A DNA stretch of 64,000 nt from Ardenticatenales bacterium. Lineage in GTDB: Bacteria; Chloroflexota; Anaerolineae; Epilineales; Epilineaceae. The stretch is taken from positions 1 to 64,000 of the forward strand of contig JADYYS010000006.1 in assembly GCA_020853525.1 (NCBI GenBank), read 5' to 3'. This document shows positions 1 through 10,191 of this stretch, in pieces. The stretch's first letter is position 1. The number at the start of each line of letters is the position of its first letter. Made by a program: the position numbers and the translations under genes. The notes under the pieces are model-generated. The model worked only from the letters and a program-made list of their open reading frames with translations. It was not told the origin of the DNA and made no database searches.

Positions 1-87
1 ACCAAACGCTGGACCGGCGCCATCCCAGGTTGGCCCCTCGTCCTCAATCAGCTCGCCATCCGCTTCGATGACCGCCTCCCCCTCTGA
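1..87 (+). CDS. IS256-type transposase, C-terminal end only (runs off the left edge of the window)
   Basis: Translation TKRWTGAIPGWPLVLNQLAIRFDDRLPL* is identical to the C-terminus of the full transposase at 39919-41232 (-). Confidence 0.95.
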   Translation, partial: TKRWTGAIPGWPLVLNQLAIRFDDRLPL

Positions 88-126
88 CCTGCGGCCGGCT
101 GGTTACACAAGATTCCGGACGGACCC
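1..126 (+). mobile_element. 3' end of an IS256-family insertion sequence (partial copy)
   Basis: Sequence 1-126 matches the reverse complement of 39880-40005, including the terminal GGTTACACAAGATTCCGGACGGACCC. Confidence 0.93.
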
Positions 127-167
127 ACGCGGAACTCCAGGCCGTCGCCCCGAGTCGAGGGATGGCT

Positions 168-248
168 CCTAGTACACCGCCACTGCGGAATCTCCGGGTT
201 CCGTACTCTGGTGGCCGCTCCGAGCGTGTCCAGTGGCGGGGTACTAGG
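168..248. repeat. Dispersed terminal-inverted repeat, copy 1
   Basis: CCTAGTACaCCGCCACTG...TCTCCGGGTTCCGTACTCTGGTGGCCGCTCCGAGCGTGTC...CAGTGGCGGGGTACTAGG; same family at 23993, 29357 and 46216. Confidence 0.9.
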
Positions 249-272
249 CTGCCATCGACTGGTCCAGTTCTA

Positions 273-1139
273 TCACACCCCGCCCACTCCCTCATCCACC
301 GCCCGCGACACGTCGATCCCCCCCGCCACCGCCGCGCCCGCCAACCGCAGCCCCCCGTCCCCGATCGCCCGCATCGTCGCCAACATCAACGGCACCTCCC
401 GCACCACCCCCCGCCTCCGAATCGCCCAGAACAACGCATCCCCCGTCTCCCGCTTCTTCGCCCGCTCGGCCGCGATATACGCGGCGCGCTCGACGTCGTC
501 GGCAGGCAGCGCGTCCCAGAGCGGGGCGAGTTCCGGCGTCGCGATCCCGAACCGGCAGTAGCTGACGACCGGCCCCTCGTCGACCTCGACGATCACGCGG
601 TGCAGCATCGCGCCCGACTCGGCCGGCGCGTCGGCCGTGCCCGGCCCGGCCGCGATGAGATCCCAGATCACATCGAACCACATCTTCCCGAGCGGCCCCC
701 ACGGTAGCGCCGGGTGCAGGTTCACCCCGCGCCGCTCGGCGCACGCGCGCGGGCCCCAGATCCACATGTCGCCCAGCAGGAAGTCGAGCGCGGTCGGCGG
801 CAGCCGGTCGCGGTGGGCGGCGTAATAGTCGTCGCGCCACGCCTGGAGCGGGCCGGGGTCGCCGGCGGCCTCGGCGGCGCGGGCGGCCTTGCGCTGCGCA
901 GGTGCGTGGCGGACGGCGGAGGTGCGGACGATTTCGACCTCGGGGAAGCGGGCGGCCAACTCGGCGACCGATGCGTCCGTGTCCGCGCTCTCGCCGGCGA
1001 CACGGTTCACGGCGACGAACGCGATCGCGACGTCGCCCGCCCGGCCGGCGCGCACGGCGTCGACGATGGCCAGGATGCCGTCGCGGGAGCTCGGGCCGGT
1101 GAACGTCGTGAAGAGGCCGATGGGGGTGGGGGTCGACAT
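273..1139 (-). CDS. Formyltransferase-like protein (PurN/GART-like)
   Basis: MSTPTPIGLFTTFTGPSSRDGILAIVDAV... with VNLHPALPWGP and a distal D-EGPVVSYC segment, typical of formyltransferases. Confidence 0.6.
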   Translation of the reverse strand: MSTPTPIGLFTTFTGPSSRDGILAIVDAVRAGRAGDVAIAFVAVNRVAGESADTDASVAELAARFPEVEIVRTSAVRHAPAQRKAARAAEAAGDPGPLQAWRDDYYAAHRDRLPPTALDFLLGDMWIWGPRACAERRGVNLHPALPWGPLGKMWFDVIWDLIAAGPGTADAPAESGAMLHRVIVEVDEGPVVSYCRFGIATPELAPLWDALPADDVERAAYIAAERAKKRETGDALFWAIRRRGVVREVPLMLATMRAIGDGGLRLAGAAVAGGIDVSRAVDEGVGGV

Positions 1140-1231
1140 CGAGGGGTATTCTAGTTGCGCCGGATGCGGATCGGGCTCGGCGCCGGATCGATGACTTGCG
1201 CCGCGAACGCCCATGCGAAAGGAGCGAAGGC

Positions 1232-1660
1232 ATGTCGGTGCGCTATCAGGACCACGTCGACGACCTCTCACCCGACCACCTGCGCGGCGGGTTCTGGGAC
1301 GGGTGGTCACCCAACCCGCCCACGCCCGAGACGCACCTCGCGCTGCTCCGCGGCAGCACCCACCGCGTGGTGGCCATCGACGAGGCCACCGGCCACGTCG
1401 TCGGCTTCGTCACCGCCGTGAGCGACGGCGTGCTGTGCGCCTACATCCCACTCCTTGAAGTGCTCCCGGCGTACAAGGGTCGGGGAATCGGCACGGAGTT
1501 GATGCGGCGGCTCCTGGCGGCGCTCGACGATCACTACATGATCGATCTGCTGTGCGACGAGGACGTTCAACCGTTCTACGCGCGGCTGGGGATGCAGACG
1601 ACGACGGGGATGGCGGTTCGGAACTACGATCGCCAAGCGGGCGCTGACCTGCCCGCTTGA
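1232..1660 (+). CDS. GNAT family N-acetyltransferase
   Basis: LEVLPAYKGRGIGTELMRRLLAAL acetyl-CoA-binding motif; C-terminal FYARLGMQ. Confidence 0.85.
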   Translation: MSVRYQDHVDDLSPDHLRGGFWDGWSPNPPTPETHLALLRGSTHRVVAIDEATGHVVGFVTAVSDGVLCAYIPLLEVLPAYKGRGIGTELMRRLLAALDDHYMIDLLCDEDVQPFYARLGMQTTTGMAVRNYDRQAGADLPA

Positions 1661-1731
1661 CGCCTTGCACCGCTCATCCTACCATCGCCCCGCGTCCGAA
1701 CATCCGTTCGTCTTTCGCCTCGGAGCCGCCC

Positions 1732-2172
1732 ATGGGCCGCGTGATCAATACGGACTCCACCGGAGCGCAGCGCTCCCGCCTGCGCCGAACCATCGCCGAG
1801 TGCCTGAACCGCCTGATGGCCAAGCCGGAGCTCGATGCCGAGGCCAAGGACATCGCCTCGCTCATCGTCCTGGCGCTGCGCGAGATCACGGACGGCGTGG
1901 CGCAGAGCGCCGACGTCTGGGACAAGCGCGGCTACTATCTGAAGAGCGACGCGCTCCGCAACGATTGGGACTGGGCCGATCGCACCGCCGATCGCATGGG
2001 CAATCTCATCCGCGTCGGCGACTGGGCCCGGCTGCCGGTCGTCCTGGCGACGCTCGTACCGCGGTTCGCCGACGTCGACGTCGTCAAGCTGACGCGGACC
2101 GAGGCACTGTGGCGCGGGGCGTATGCGCGGCTGCTGGCGGACGAGACGAAGCGGCGGGCGAAGGTGCAGTAG
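1732..2172 (+). CDS. Hypothetical protein
   Basis: ORF starting MGRVINTDSTGAQRSRLRRTIAECLNRLMAKPELD; coding-like composition. Confidence 0.7.
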   Translation: MGRVINTDSTGAQRSRLRRTIAECLNRLMAKPELDAEAKDIASLIVLALREITDGVAQSADVWDKRGYYLKSDALRNDWDWADRTADRMGNLIRVGDWARLPVVLATLVPRFADVDVVKLTRTEALWRGAYARLLADETKRRAKVQ

Positions 2173-2223
2173 ACGATGTGAAGCAGACTGCGCGGCGCAG
2201 CAGACCACCCGCGTTCCCGGCCG

Positions 2224-5055
2224 TCACGCTTCCTCCTCAGGCGCCGCGTTGAACACCAATCGCTGGTACACGTACGCCAGACCGAGCAGCGACACCCCGA
2301 GCCCGAGGAAGCTGAACACGCGCTCCAGCCCGGTCAGTCCCGAGATATCGAACAGGAATACCTTGCACACGGTGACGATCATCACAGCCAACGATGCGTA
2401 TCGCGCCGCGGGCAGCTTGCGCAGGACGCCAAGGCCGAGCAGCGCAACGCCGTACAGTGTCCAGGCCAGCGAGTAGGCGTACATCTCGCGCGATGTCGTG
2501 GCACCGCCGGCGAGCACGCTGCCGTGGAATGCCTGGCGCACCTCGAGCGACAGCAGCACGAACCCGAGGATGCCGATCAGCACGCCGGTCGCCCACAGCA
2601 GCGGTGACCTTGGGCCGTCGGACTTCGACGCCCGGGCAAGGACAACGCACAGCACCGCCGGAGCGCCGAACGCGAGGACGAGCCAGTTGAACACCGGCCA
2701 CGGGCCGACGGGCAGCGGCCGGAAGAGCGGGTTGGCGAGGAACATACTGATCCCAACCGTCATCGCCAGACCCGACCAAGCCAACAGCCATCCGCCCGCC
2801 ACCACCGCCCGCCACGGCCACCGCGCCGCCGCCGCGCGCAGTGCCAGCGCCAGTCCGAGCGGCACGATCACGTGCAGCGTCCACTCGACGATGGCCAATG
2901 GTCCCTCGCCCGGATCCCAAAGGCCGACCGCTCCGTGGAAGCCGTGGCCGATCAGCACGTGTGCCAGCGCGACGGTCAGGACCAGCCCCATCCAGCGCAG
3001 CGCTTCGCTCAAAACCGCTTCGCCGCGGGCGGCAAACGGACGCCGCCACACGCCGCTTTCCGGCGCCGTCACGGACGTCGGCAGGCCCGCGAGGACGATC
3101 GCGGCCCAGCGTGCCGCCGCAACGAACGCGACGATCGGCACCCCGTAACCAAGCAAGGCGGCGTTCAGGATCGGGCGGGCGCTGATCGGGAAGTGGGCCA
3201 CGGTGGGAGGTACGACAAGGCGAAGGGTAGCCAGTCCCGCCAACGGCCACGCGGTCTGCGCCAGTGCCGGCAGCCGGAGACGCATCGCCGTCCAGCACGC
3301 CGCGGCCGCGAGGATCGCCAGACCCGCCGCGAGCCACCAGTCTTCGAGATCGATCGCCACACCGAGCGCAAGGAGCGCGACGACGCCGATCGCGAGAGCG
3401 GCCAGGGCGCGGTCATGGACAGCGGGCGTGATCGACGCCGACCCGTCCGTCGATCCGCCGCCCAACCTCGCCCGCCGCTGCCCGATCGGCACGGCCGCGA
3501 GCGCGAGCACGACCGCGAGCGCCGTCGCGACGATGCCCCAGGCGATCGGCATGCCGTTGGGATACAGGAGGTCGTCGGGCCACAGGACGTTGCGGGCGAC
3601 GATGTAGTAGCCCACGAACACCACTGCTGTGAGCCCGGCCCACCGATCGACCCGCGCCGCGCTCCAGCCGAGGGCGTAGCCGCCGACGGCGAAGAGGGCG
3701 CCGAACGCGAGGACGAGCCAGACCGGGACGTCGCCGTCCTGAGCGGCGCCCGATAGCAGCAGCAACGCGGTCACGGTCGCCGCCAGCCAAGGCACCCGAT
3801 CCCAGTCCGCGCGCAACCGGCCGAGGGCGAGCGAGCCGGCGCCGAGGCAGCCGATGAACAGCCAGTCCGTCAACCGGTAGCCGCCGGTGTCGAGGCTGAT
3901 ACCCAGCAGGAAGGCGGCGTAGATCGCGCCCGCCCAACCCGCCGCCACTGCGATGGCCTCGCGCTGCGCGCTCCACGCGTCGCCCGCGCGCCCGAGTTTG
4001 CTCGCCGCCGCGATCGACGTGGCGGCGCCGAACAGCGCGAAGAGCCCGAGGACCGTCCCGTCGCCGGGATCGTACGTTCCGCTCAGCAGCCACAGCACGA
4101 ACCAGCCTGCGCCGCCAGCCAACACCACCAGTCCGGCCCACCACCAATCGCGCTTGCGGGCCACCACCACGACGCCGAGCTGCAGGAGCGCGAGGTAGCC
4201 GAACAGCCGCAGCGGGCTCGGGTCGGGCACGTCGAGCAGCGCCGGCGTCAGGAAACCGCCGATCATGCCGATGATCACGATCACCGGCCCGTAGCGCAGG
4301 GACAACGCCACGGCCGCCGCCGTCGTCACCGCCATGCACAGCCCGCCGATGGCCGGCGGGAACAGCTCGTAGACATTCGTTGCGACGAGGAACGTCGTGT
4401 AGAGCACCGCGATGCCGGCCGCCGCCGTGCCGCCGGCCACCGAGCGCGACCGCCCACGGATCCGCTCGGCCACGCCGAGCGCGCCGAGCCCGAACGCGAT
4501 GCCCGTGACCACGCGCGCCGTCTCGCCGAACCACCCGTTGTCGATCGCCCACTTGAAGAAGAACACGCCCGCCAGCGCGATCAGGATCGCCCCCACCCAG
4601 AGCAGGCCGCGCGTGCCGAGCATCCGCTCGAACCCGCCGCCGCGCCGGGCGGGCGGTGCGGACGGTGGTGCGATGGGCGCGGACGGTGTGGGCGGTGCTC
4701 CTTCCGACGACGTCGTGGCGGCCGTCGGGACCCGCGCCGCAGCCGCGGCGACGGCCGGGGCGGACACGGGCGTCGCTGGCGTCGCCGGGCTCGAGGTCAC
4801 CGGGCTCGAGGTCGCGGCCCGCGGCGGCTGGGGCGCCGGTACGGGCACGGGACGGTCGACCGGGCCCGTTGCCGGGGGCAACGACGTCGCACCCTCCGCG
4901 CCTCTTCGCTCGTCCCCTGCGGCCCCCTTGAGCTCGATCACCTCGCGCTCGAGCCGCTGGACGCGCTGCCGGAGGTTGAGGACGAGGACGAATGCCGCAA
5001 AGGGCAGCAGCGCAAGGCCGCAGATGAGGAACGCACCGAGGATCTCGTACCCCAT
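2224..5055 (-). CDS. DUF2339-type polytopic membrane protein
   Basis: ~940 aa with about 25 hydrophobic segments after a Pro/Ala-rich linker; FFFKWAIDNGWFGETARVVTGIAFG and ...MIVTVCKVFLFDISGLTGLERVFSFLGLGVSLLGLAYVYQR. Confidence 0.85.
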   Translation of the reverse strand: MGYEILGAFLICGLALLPFAAFVLVLNLRQRVQRLEREVIELKGAAGDERRGAEGATSLPPATGPVDRPVPVPAPQPPRAATSSPVTSSPATPATPVSAPAVAAAAARVPTAATTSSEGAPPTPSAPIAPPSAPPARRGGGFERMLGTRGLLWVGAILIALAGVFFFKWAIDNGWFGETARVVTGIAFGLGALGVAERIRGRSRSVAGGTAAAGIAVLYTTFLVATNVYELFPPAIGGLCMAVTTAAAVALSLRYGPVIVIIGMIGGFLTPALLDVPDPSPLRLFGYLALLQLGVVVVARKRDWWWAGLVVLAGGAGWFVLWLLSGTYDPGDGTVLGLFALFGAATSIAAASKLGRAGDAWSAQREAIAVAAGWAGAIYAAFLLGISLDTGGYRLTDWLFIGCLGAGSLALGRLRADWDRVPWLAATVTALLLLSGAAQDGDVPVWLVLAFGALFAVGGYALGWSAARVDRWAGLTAVVFVGYYIVARNVLWPDDLLYPNGMPIAWGIVATALAVVLALAAVPIGQRRARLGGGSTDGSASITPAVHDRALAALAIGVVALLALGVAIDLEDWWLAAGLAILAAAACWTAMRLRLPALAQTAWPLAGLATLRLVVPPTVAHFPISARPILNAALLGYGVPIVAFVAAARWAAIVLAGLPTSVTAPESGVWRRPFAARGEAVLSEALRWMGLVLTVALAHVLIGHGFHGAVGLWDPGEGPLAIVEWTLHVIVPLGLALALRAAAARWPWRAVVAGGWLLAWSGLAMTVGISMFLANPLFRPLPVGPWPVFNWLVLAFGAPAVLCVVLARASKSDGPRSPLLWATGVLIGILGFVLLSLEVRQAFHGSVLAGGATTSREMYAYSLAWTLYGVALLGLGVLRKLPAARYASLAVMIVTVCKVFLFDISGLTGLERVFSFLGLGVSLLGLAYVYQRLVFNAAPEEEA

Positions 5056-5199
5056 CGCCCGTCTCCCCCTTGAGCGGCCCGCCGTTCGCCGGCGCCGCAA
5101 CGGCCGGGGTAGCATATCACCGACGTTCGATCCAACCACGTCCGATCATCCCTGCCTCTCCCGACGCTCGCTTCCTTCCCCCTCCGAAAGGCGCTGCCG

Positions 5200-6678
5200 A
5201 TGTCCTGCCCGTTGCCCCGGCTCCGCCAGCGCGGCGCGCATGCCGCCGGTACCGTCCTCGCCCTCGCTCTCACGCTCACCCCGGCCGCGTGCACGCCCGC
5301 CGCGTCGACGACGTCGCAGCCGTCGCCCGACGGCGCCCGCACCAACCCGCCGATCACCGCCACCCTGGCGACGACGACGCTGGCAGCCACCTCCGCCGCG
5401 ACCGAGCCAACGGCCATCCGTCCGACGCTGCCCGCCGGACCGGTCCTCCCCGCCGGCGCCCCCCCGCCGACGCTCGCCGAGATCGGCATCACCAGCGCCA
5501 CTTCCGAGACGTTCGACGCCGTCGCGACGCTCGGCGTGCACAGCCCGTCCGGCGACCCGTTGTGGGTGGCCCACACGACCGGCCTCCGCAGCTTCGACCC
5601 GGGTGCCGAGACGCCGCACACCGTCGCCGTCCTGTCCCGCGAGGGCGATGCGTGGCGCCTTCTCGACCGCATGGCGCTCGGCGGCGATGTGTCCAAGGCC
5701 GGTGCGGCGTCGACGCCGGATGTCGACGCGTACTACGGCCCGGACTACATGGGCGAGGGCGGCATCACCCAAGTGCAGATCGAACCCGCCCGACTCTGGC
5801 TGACCGTCGACGGCGGCATCGGCGCCCACAGCGGCAGCTTCGCCGTCCTCTCGTTCGACGGCGGGCAACTCAAGCTCGAAGTGCACGCCTCGAACAGCTT
5901 CCCGGGGGTCGGGCACGTCGAGGACCTCGACAACGACGGGATCGGTGAGGTGGTGATCGACCAGTCGGACGCCTACGTGTTCTGCTATGCATGCGGGGTG
6001 CGCGAGGCGAGCGTCAGCGTGCTGAAGTGGGACGGCGATCGACTGCAGCCCATCGTGCTCCAGCCCGTTGCGGATGACGACAACGCCGACGATGCGCGCT
6101 ACGCGCTCGACGCGGCCGCCGGCGGATTCTGGGCGACGGCGGCCGCATTGGCCCGCGGCGCCTTGCAGTCCCAGGGACCGACGCCGCCCGGCGCGTCAGA
6201 CACCGCGCCGAACGCCCACTGGGCGATCCTGCGGAACAACGGCATCGTGATCGACGCCAACTTCGAAGCCCGTGCAGCGCTTATCGGATCCGACGACCCG
6301 TACCCCGTCCTCCACCACGTGTTCCTCGGCGACTGGGCCGGCGCGGTCGACCCCCTCCGCGCCTATGCCCCCGAGCGCCTGTTCGCGCCCGATTCGCCCG
6401 TCGTGGTCGGCTCCCCTGCCGAAGGTAGCGTGCCGGCGCTCGCCGAACGGATCGGCATCGCCGCAGGCAACGCGCTGAACTATGGACCGAAGTTGGTCGG
6501 CGCGCCCACGGCGTTTCGGTGGGACGCCGCCCCGATCCACTTCCTTCGCGGCTGGTCCGCCTGGCTCGCCGCCCCCGGCACCGCCGCCGCCCGGGCCGAC
6601 ATCGCCGAGGCTGCCGAGCTGGCGCCGGACGATGCGCTCTTCTCCGCCTCCGCTGCCTGGATCGCCACCCAACCGTAG
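5200..6678 (+). CDS. Secreted lipoprotein of unknown function
   Basis: N-terminal signal and lipobox-like LALTLTPAAC; no recognised catalytic motif. Confidence 0.65.
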   Translation: MSCPLPRLRQRGAHAAGTVLALALTLTPAACTPAASTTSQPSPDGARTNPPITATLATTTLAATSAATEPTAIRPTLPAGPVLPAGAPPPTLAEIGITSATSETFDAVATLGVHSPSGDPLWVAHTTGLRSFDPGAETPHTVAVLSREGDAWRLLDRMALGGDVSKAGAASTPDVDAYYGPDYMGEGGITQVQIEPARLWLTVDGGIGAHSGSFAVLSFDGGQLKLEVHASNSFPGVGHVEDLDNDGIGEVVIDQSDAYVFCYACGVREASVSVLKWDGDRLQPIVLQPVADDDNADDARYALDAAAGGFWATAAALARGALQSQGPTPPGASDTAPNAHWAILRNNGIVIDANFEARAALIGSDDPYPVLHHVFLGDWAGAVDPLRAYAPERLFAPDSPVVVGSPAEGSVPALAERIGIAAGNALNYGPKLVGAPTAFRWDAAPIHFLRGWSAWLAAPGTAAARADIAEAAELAPDDALFSASAAWIATQP

Positions 6679-6787
6679 AGGAACGATCAACCGCTGAAGC
6701 CGTCGTCTCTCTTGCGCCCGTGTCCTTTTCAGACCGCGTTAGGACCGCCACCCCCAAGCGCCCGACAACCGGTCGTCCCCCATTGGC

Positions 6788-6793
6788 TATAAT
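6788..6793 (+). promoter_or_regulatory. Putative -10 (TATAAT) upstream of hemA
   Basis: TATAAT 48 bp before the hemA ATG; no clear -35. Confidence 0.45.
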
Positions 6794-6840
6794 CCGCTCC
6801 CCCCAAGCCTGCCGCCCGCCGACCCCTCCCCCGGAACCGC

Positions 6841-8385
6841 ATGGACATCGTCTGCCTCGGCCTCTCTCACCACACCGCCCCCCTCGGCGTGCGCGAACGC
6901 GTCGCGCTGGACCATGCCGCGCGCCACGATCTCATCCGCGGCTTGACCGACGCCTCGAATGGCGGGGCGGCACGCGAGGCCGTTGTCCTCTCGACGTGCA
7001 ACCGGACGGAGATCTATTCCGCCGGCGACGACATCGACGCGCTGCGCGCCACGCAGCTTCAGGCCTTGGCGTCGACGGCCGACGTTGCCCCCGACGAGAT
7101 CGAGCCCCATCTCTACCTTCACACCGGCCCCGACGCGGTCGCCCACCTGCTCCGCGTCGCCGCCGGCCTCGACAGCATGGTCCTCGGCGAAGCACAGATC
7201 CTCGGCCAAGTCCGCACCGCCGCCGCCGAGGCCCGCTCCGCCGGTTCCGCCGACCTCATCCTTGCCACGCTCTTCAAGCACGCCGTGCGCGCCGGCCGCC
7301 GCGCGCGCGCCGACACCGACATCAACGCCCGCGCCGGCAGCGTACCATCGGCCGCCGTCGAGTTGGCCGGGCGCGCGCTCTCGCAGATGCGGCACGGTCG
7401 GACCGACGCGCCGATCGTTCCGTCGACGGACGCTTCGGCCCATCCGTCGGCCGATCCCTCGGCAGGCCGTTCGACCCCAGCGAGCCCCCGCGTCATCGTC
7501 GTCATCGGCGCCGGCAAGATGGCCGTCCTGGCCGCCCACGCCTTCGGCAAGGACGGCACGAGCCACATCGTCGTCACGAACCGCAGCTACGACGCCGCGA
7601 TGGCCCTGGCCCGCCAATGGAACGGCTGCGCCGTCACGTTCGACCACCTCCAGGACGCCGTCAGCCGCGCCGACATCGTCCTCTCCTCCACCAGCGCGCC
7701 GCACGCCGTCCTGACGCAAGCCGACGTCGCAGCCGCGATGCGCACCCGCCCCAACCGTCCCCTCGTCATCGTCGACATCGCCGTGCCGCGCGACGTCGAG
7801 CCCGGCGTCGCCGACGTGCCGGGCGTACGCCTGCTCGACGTCGACGACCTGCAGAGCGTCGTGGCCACCAACCTCGCCGAACGCGCCTCATCGATTCCGC
7901 ACGTCGAAGCCATCGTCACCGCCGAGGCGGAGCGCTTTGCCCGGTGGCTCGCCGCGCTCGACGTCACGCCCACGATCGCCGCCCTCAGGCAGTGGGCCGA
8001 CAGCGTCCGCGCCCACGAACTCAGCCGCATGTTCCGCCGCCTCGACACGCTGGGCCCGCGCGAGCGCGAGCTCGTCCAGGCGCTCTCCGTCGCCCTGGTG
8101 GGCAAGCTCCTCCACGCACCCGTCGCCCGCCTCAAAGCCAGTGCCGGGTCGATGGAGTCGCTCCAGCTGACCTCGACCGTGCGCGAGCTGTTCAACATCG
8201 ACGGCCCTGTCACGGACCCCGATGACGGGCTTGTCGCCGACGCCGGCCTTGCTGCTGCCTCCGATGACGGGCGCGTCGCTGCGCTCGTCGATCGCATGGC
8301 CGATCGCCTCCACGCCGCCCAAGCCGCCCCCCAAGCCGCCGCTCAATCCCATGCGCGACCGCCTCGTCCTCGCGACGCGCGGTAG
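6841..8385 (+). CDS. hemA: Glutamyl-tRNA reductase
   Basis: MDIVCLGLSHHTAPLGVRERVAL, STCNRTEIY, GEAQILGQV, VIGAGKMA. Confidence 0.97.
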   Translation: MDIVCLGLSHHTAPLGVRERVALDHAARHDLIRGLTDASNGGAAREAVVLSTCNRTEIYSAGDDIDALRATQLQALASTADVAPDEIEPHLYLHTGPDAVAHLLRVAAGLDSMVLGEAQILGQVRTAAAEARSAGSADLILATLFKHAVRAGRRARADTDINARAGSVPSAAVELAGRALSQMRHGRTDAPIVPSTDASAHPSADPSAGRSTPASPRVIVVIGAGKMAVLAAHAFGKDGTSHIVVTNRSYDAAMALARQWNGCAVTFDHLQDAVSRADIVLSSTSAPHAVLTQADVAAAMRTRPNRPLVIVDIAVPRDVEPGVADVPGVRLLDVDDLQSVVATNLAERASSIPHVEAIVTAEAERFARWLAALDVTPTIAALRQWADSVRAHELSRMFRRLDTLGPRERELVQALSVALVGKLLHAPVARLKASAGSMESLQLTSTVRELFNIDGPVTDPDDGLVADAGLAAASDDGRVAALVDRMADRLHAAQAAPQAAAQSHARPPRPRDAR

Positions 8386-9283
8386 CGCCCTCGCGCTCGC
8401 CCAGGCGAACCACGTCGCCGACGCCTTGCGCGCCGCATGGCCCGGGTTGGCGGTGGACCTGACGATCATCCGAACGATCGGCGACGCCGTCACGGACCGC
8501 TCGGTCGCCGAGATCGGGCAAGGCGTCTTCGTCCGCGAGGTTCAGCAAGCCGTCCTCGACGGCAGCGCCGACATCGCCGTTCACTCCTACAAGGATCTCC
8601 CGACCGCCCCGGCCGACGGCCTGCGCGTTGCCGCCGTGCCGCTCCGCGCGGATGCCCGCGACTGCCTCGTCAGCGCGGGCGGCCGAGCCCTGGCCTACAT
8701 GCCGCCCGGCGCCCGCATCGGCACCGGCAGCGCCCGGCGGCGCGCCCAGCTCCTGCGGCGGAACCGTGCGCTCATCGTCGAGCCGCTCCGCGGCAACGTC
8801 GACACCCGCCTCGGCCGCGCAGCCGCCGGCGACCTGGACGGTGTCGTCCTCGCCGCCGCCGGCCTGCGCCGCCTCGGGTTGGCCGACCGGATCACAGAGG
8901 CCTTCGACACGGACGTCATGGTCCCGGCCCCGGCGCAAGGCGCGCTGGCCCTCGAGATCCGCACGGACGACCTGAGCACCGGTGAGGCCGTCGGCGCGCT
9001 GCACGACGATTGGACGGGCGACGCCGTCACCGCCGAGCGCACGTGCCTCGCGCTCCTCGGCGGCGGCTGCCATGCCCCGATCGGCGTGCACGCCGTGACG
9101 GACGGTGAGACGATCGCGCTCGTGGGCATCGTCAGCCGACCGGACGGCAGCAAGTCGGCGCGGCTGCGCTGGAAGACGCACACCCAGAGCCCGACAGAGG
9201 CCGGCTCGATGCTGGCCGATCTCCTGATGGCCAGCGGCGCGGGCGCCATCCTGGCCGAGTCCGAGCGCGGCGGGTCGGCATGA
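8351..9283 (+). CDS. hemC: Porphobilinogen deaminase (hydroxymethylbilane synthase)
   Basis: RLVLATRGSALALAQA, HSYKDLPT, GTGSARRRAQL, LLGGGCHAPIGVHA. The start overlaps the end of hemA. Confidence 0.97.
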   Translation: MRDRLVLATRGSALALAQANHVADALRAAWPGLAVDLTIIRTIGDAVTDRSVAEIGQGVFVREVQQAVLDGSADIAVHSYKDLPTAPADGLRVAAVPLRADARDCLVSAGGRALAYMPPGARIGTGSARRRAQLLRRNRALIVEPLRGNVDTRLGRAAAGDLDGVVLAAAGLRRLGLADRITEAFDTDVMVPAPAQGALALEIRTDDLSTGEAVGALHDDWTGDAVTAERTCLALLGGGCHAPIGVHAVTDGETIALVGIVSRPDGSKSARLRWKTHTQSPTEAGSMLADLLMASGAGAILAESERGGSA

Positions 9284-10191
9284 CGATCGAGCTGACGCTG
9301 CCGACGCCTCGCCCGCTCGCCGGACGACGCATCGTCGTGACCCATCCGGCGGACCGCGACGACGCGCTCGCGACGCGCCTCCGCGCGCTCGGCGCCGTCG
9401 TCCTATCCGCGCCGAGCATCGCATTCGCCGTTGCCCGCCCGGATGAACCGTCGCCGCTCGACGACCACCTCGCGCGCCTCGAGGCATACGATTGGTTGAT
9501 CTTCACGAGCGCCACGGCGGTCCAGGCCGTCGTCGCTCGTCCCGCGTGGGCCGCCCCGCCCCGCTTGGCTGCCTCGTCGGCCACCGATTCGTCCACCGCC
9601 GCCTCGCGCCGGCCGCGGGTCGCCGTCGTCGGGATGGCGACGGCGGCGGCATGTCGGCGCGCCGGGATCGACGTCGCCCTCGTCGGCGACGCCGGCACGG
9701 CCCTGGGCCTCGTCGAACAGCTTCACGCTGCTGAGCCGGTACGCGTGTCGACAGGTGCACATCCCGGCAACGCGACCGACCCCGACGACCACGCCCCGCT
9801 CGCCCTCTTCCCTCGCGCCGACATCGCCCGCCCCGATCTCCCCGACGGCCTGCGCGCCGCCGGCTGGCAGGTCGACGAGGTCGTGGCCTACCGGACAACG
9901 AGCCTGGCGCCCGGCGCAGACGTTGTCGCCGCGTTTGCCGACGGCGTCGACGCGGTCACGTTCGCGTCGCCGAGCGCCGTGCGGGCCCTCGTGGACGGGC
10001 TCGACGCTGCGTCGCGCGAGCGGCTGGCCGCCGCCGCCGCCGTGTGCATCGGGCCGACGACGGCGGCCGAGGCAACGGCCGCGGGGCTGACAGTGGCCGC
10101 CGTGGCGCGGGAGCGGTCGACGGATGGGTTCGTGGCGGCGGTGCTGGGGGCGTTGGCTGCCCGTTGGACGAATGAAGGAACGACCGAATGA
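9280..10191 (+). CDS. hemD: Uroporphyrinogen-III synthase
   Basis: [24 protein letters not shown]..., [42 protein letters not shown] overlap with hemC. Confidence 0.93.
   Translation: MTIELTLPTPRPLAGRRIVVTHPADRDDALATRLRALGAVVLSAPSIAFAVARPDEPSPLDDHLARLEAYDWLIFTSATAVQAVVARPAWAAPPRLAASSATDSSTAASRRPRVAVVGMATAAACRRAGIDVALVGDAGTALGLVEQLHAAEPVRVSTGAHPGNATDPDDHAPLALFPRADIARPDLPDGLRAAGWQVDEVVAYRTTSLAPGADVVAAFADGVDAVTFASPSAVRALVDGLDAASRERLAAAAAVCIGPTTAAEATAAGLTVAAVARERSTDGFVAAVLGALAARWTNEGTTE

Noticed and set aside
8222-8385. Extended N-terminus of the hemC ORF (from 8222)
   Set aside because: The 43 extra residues are out-of-frame translation of the hemA C-terminus; conserved HemC begins at RLVLATRGSALA (ATG 8351).
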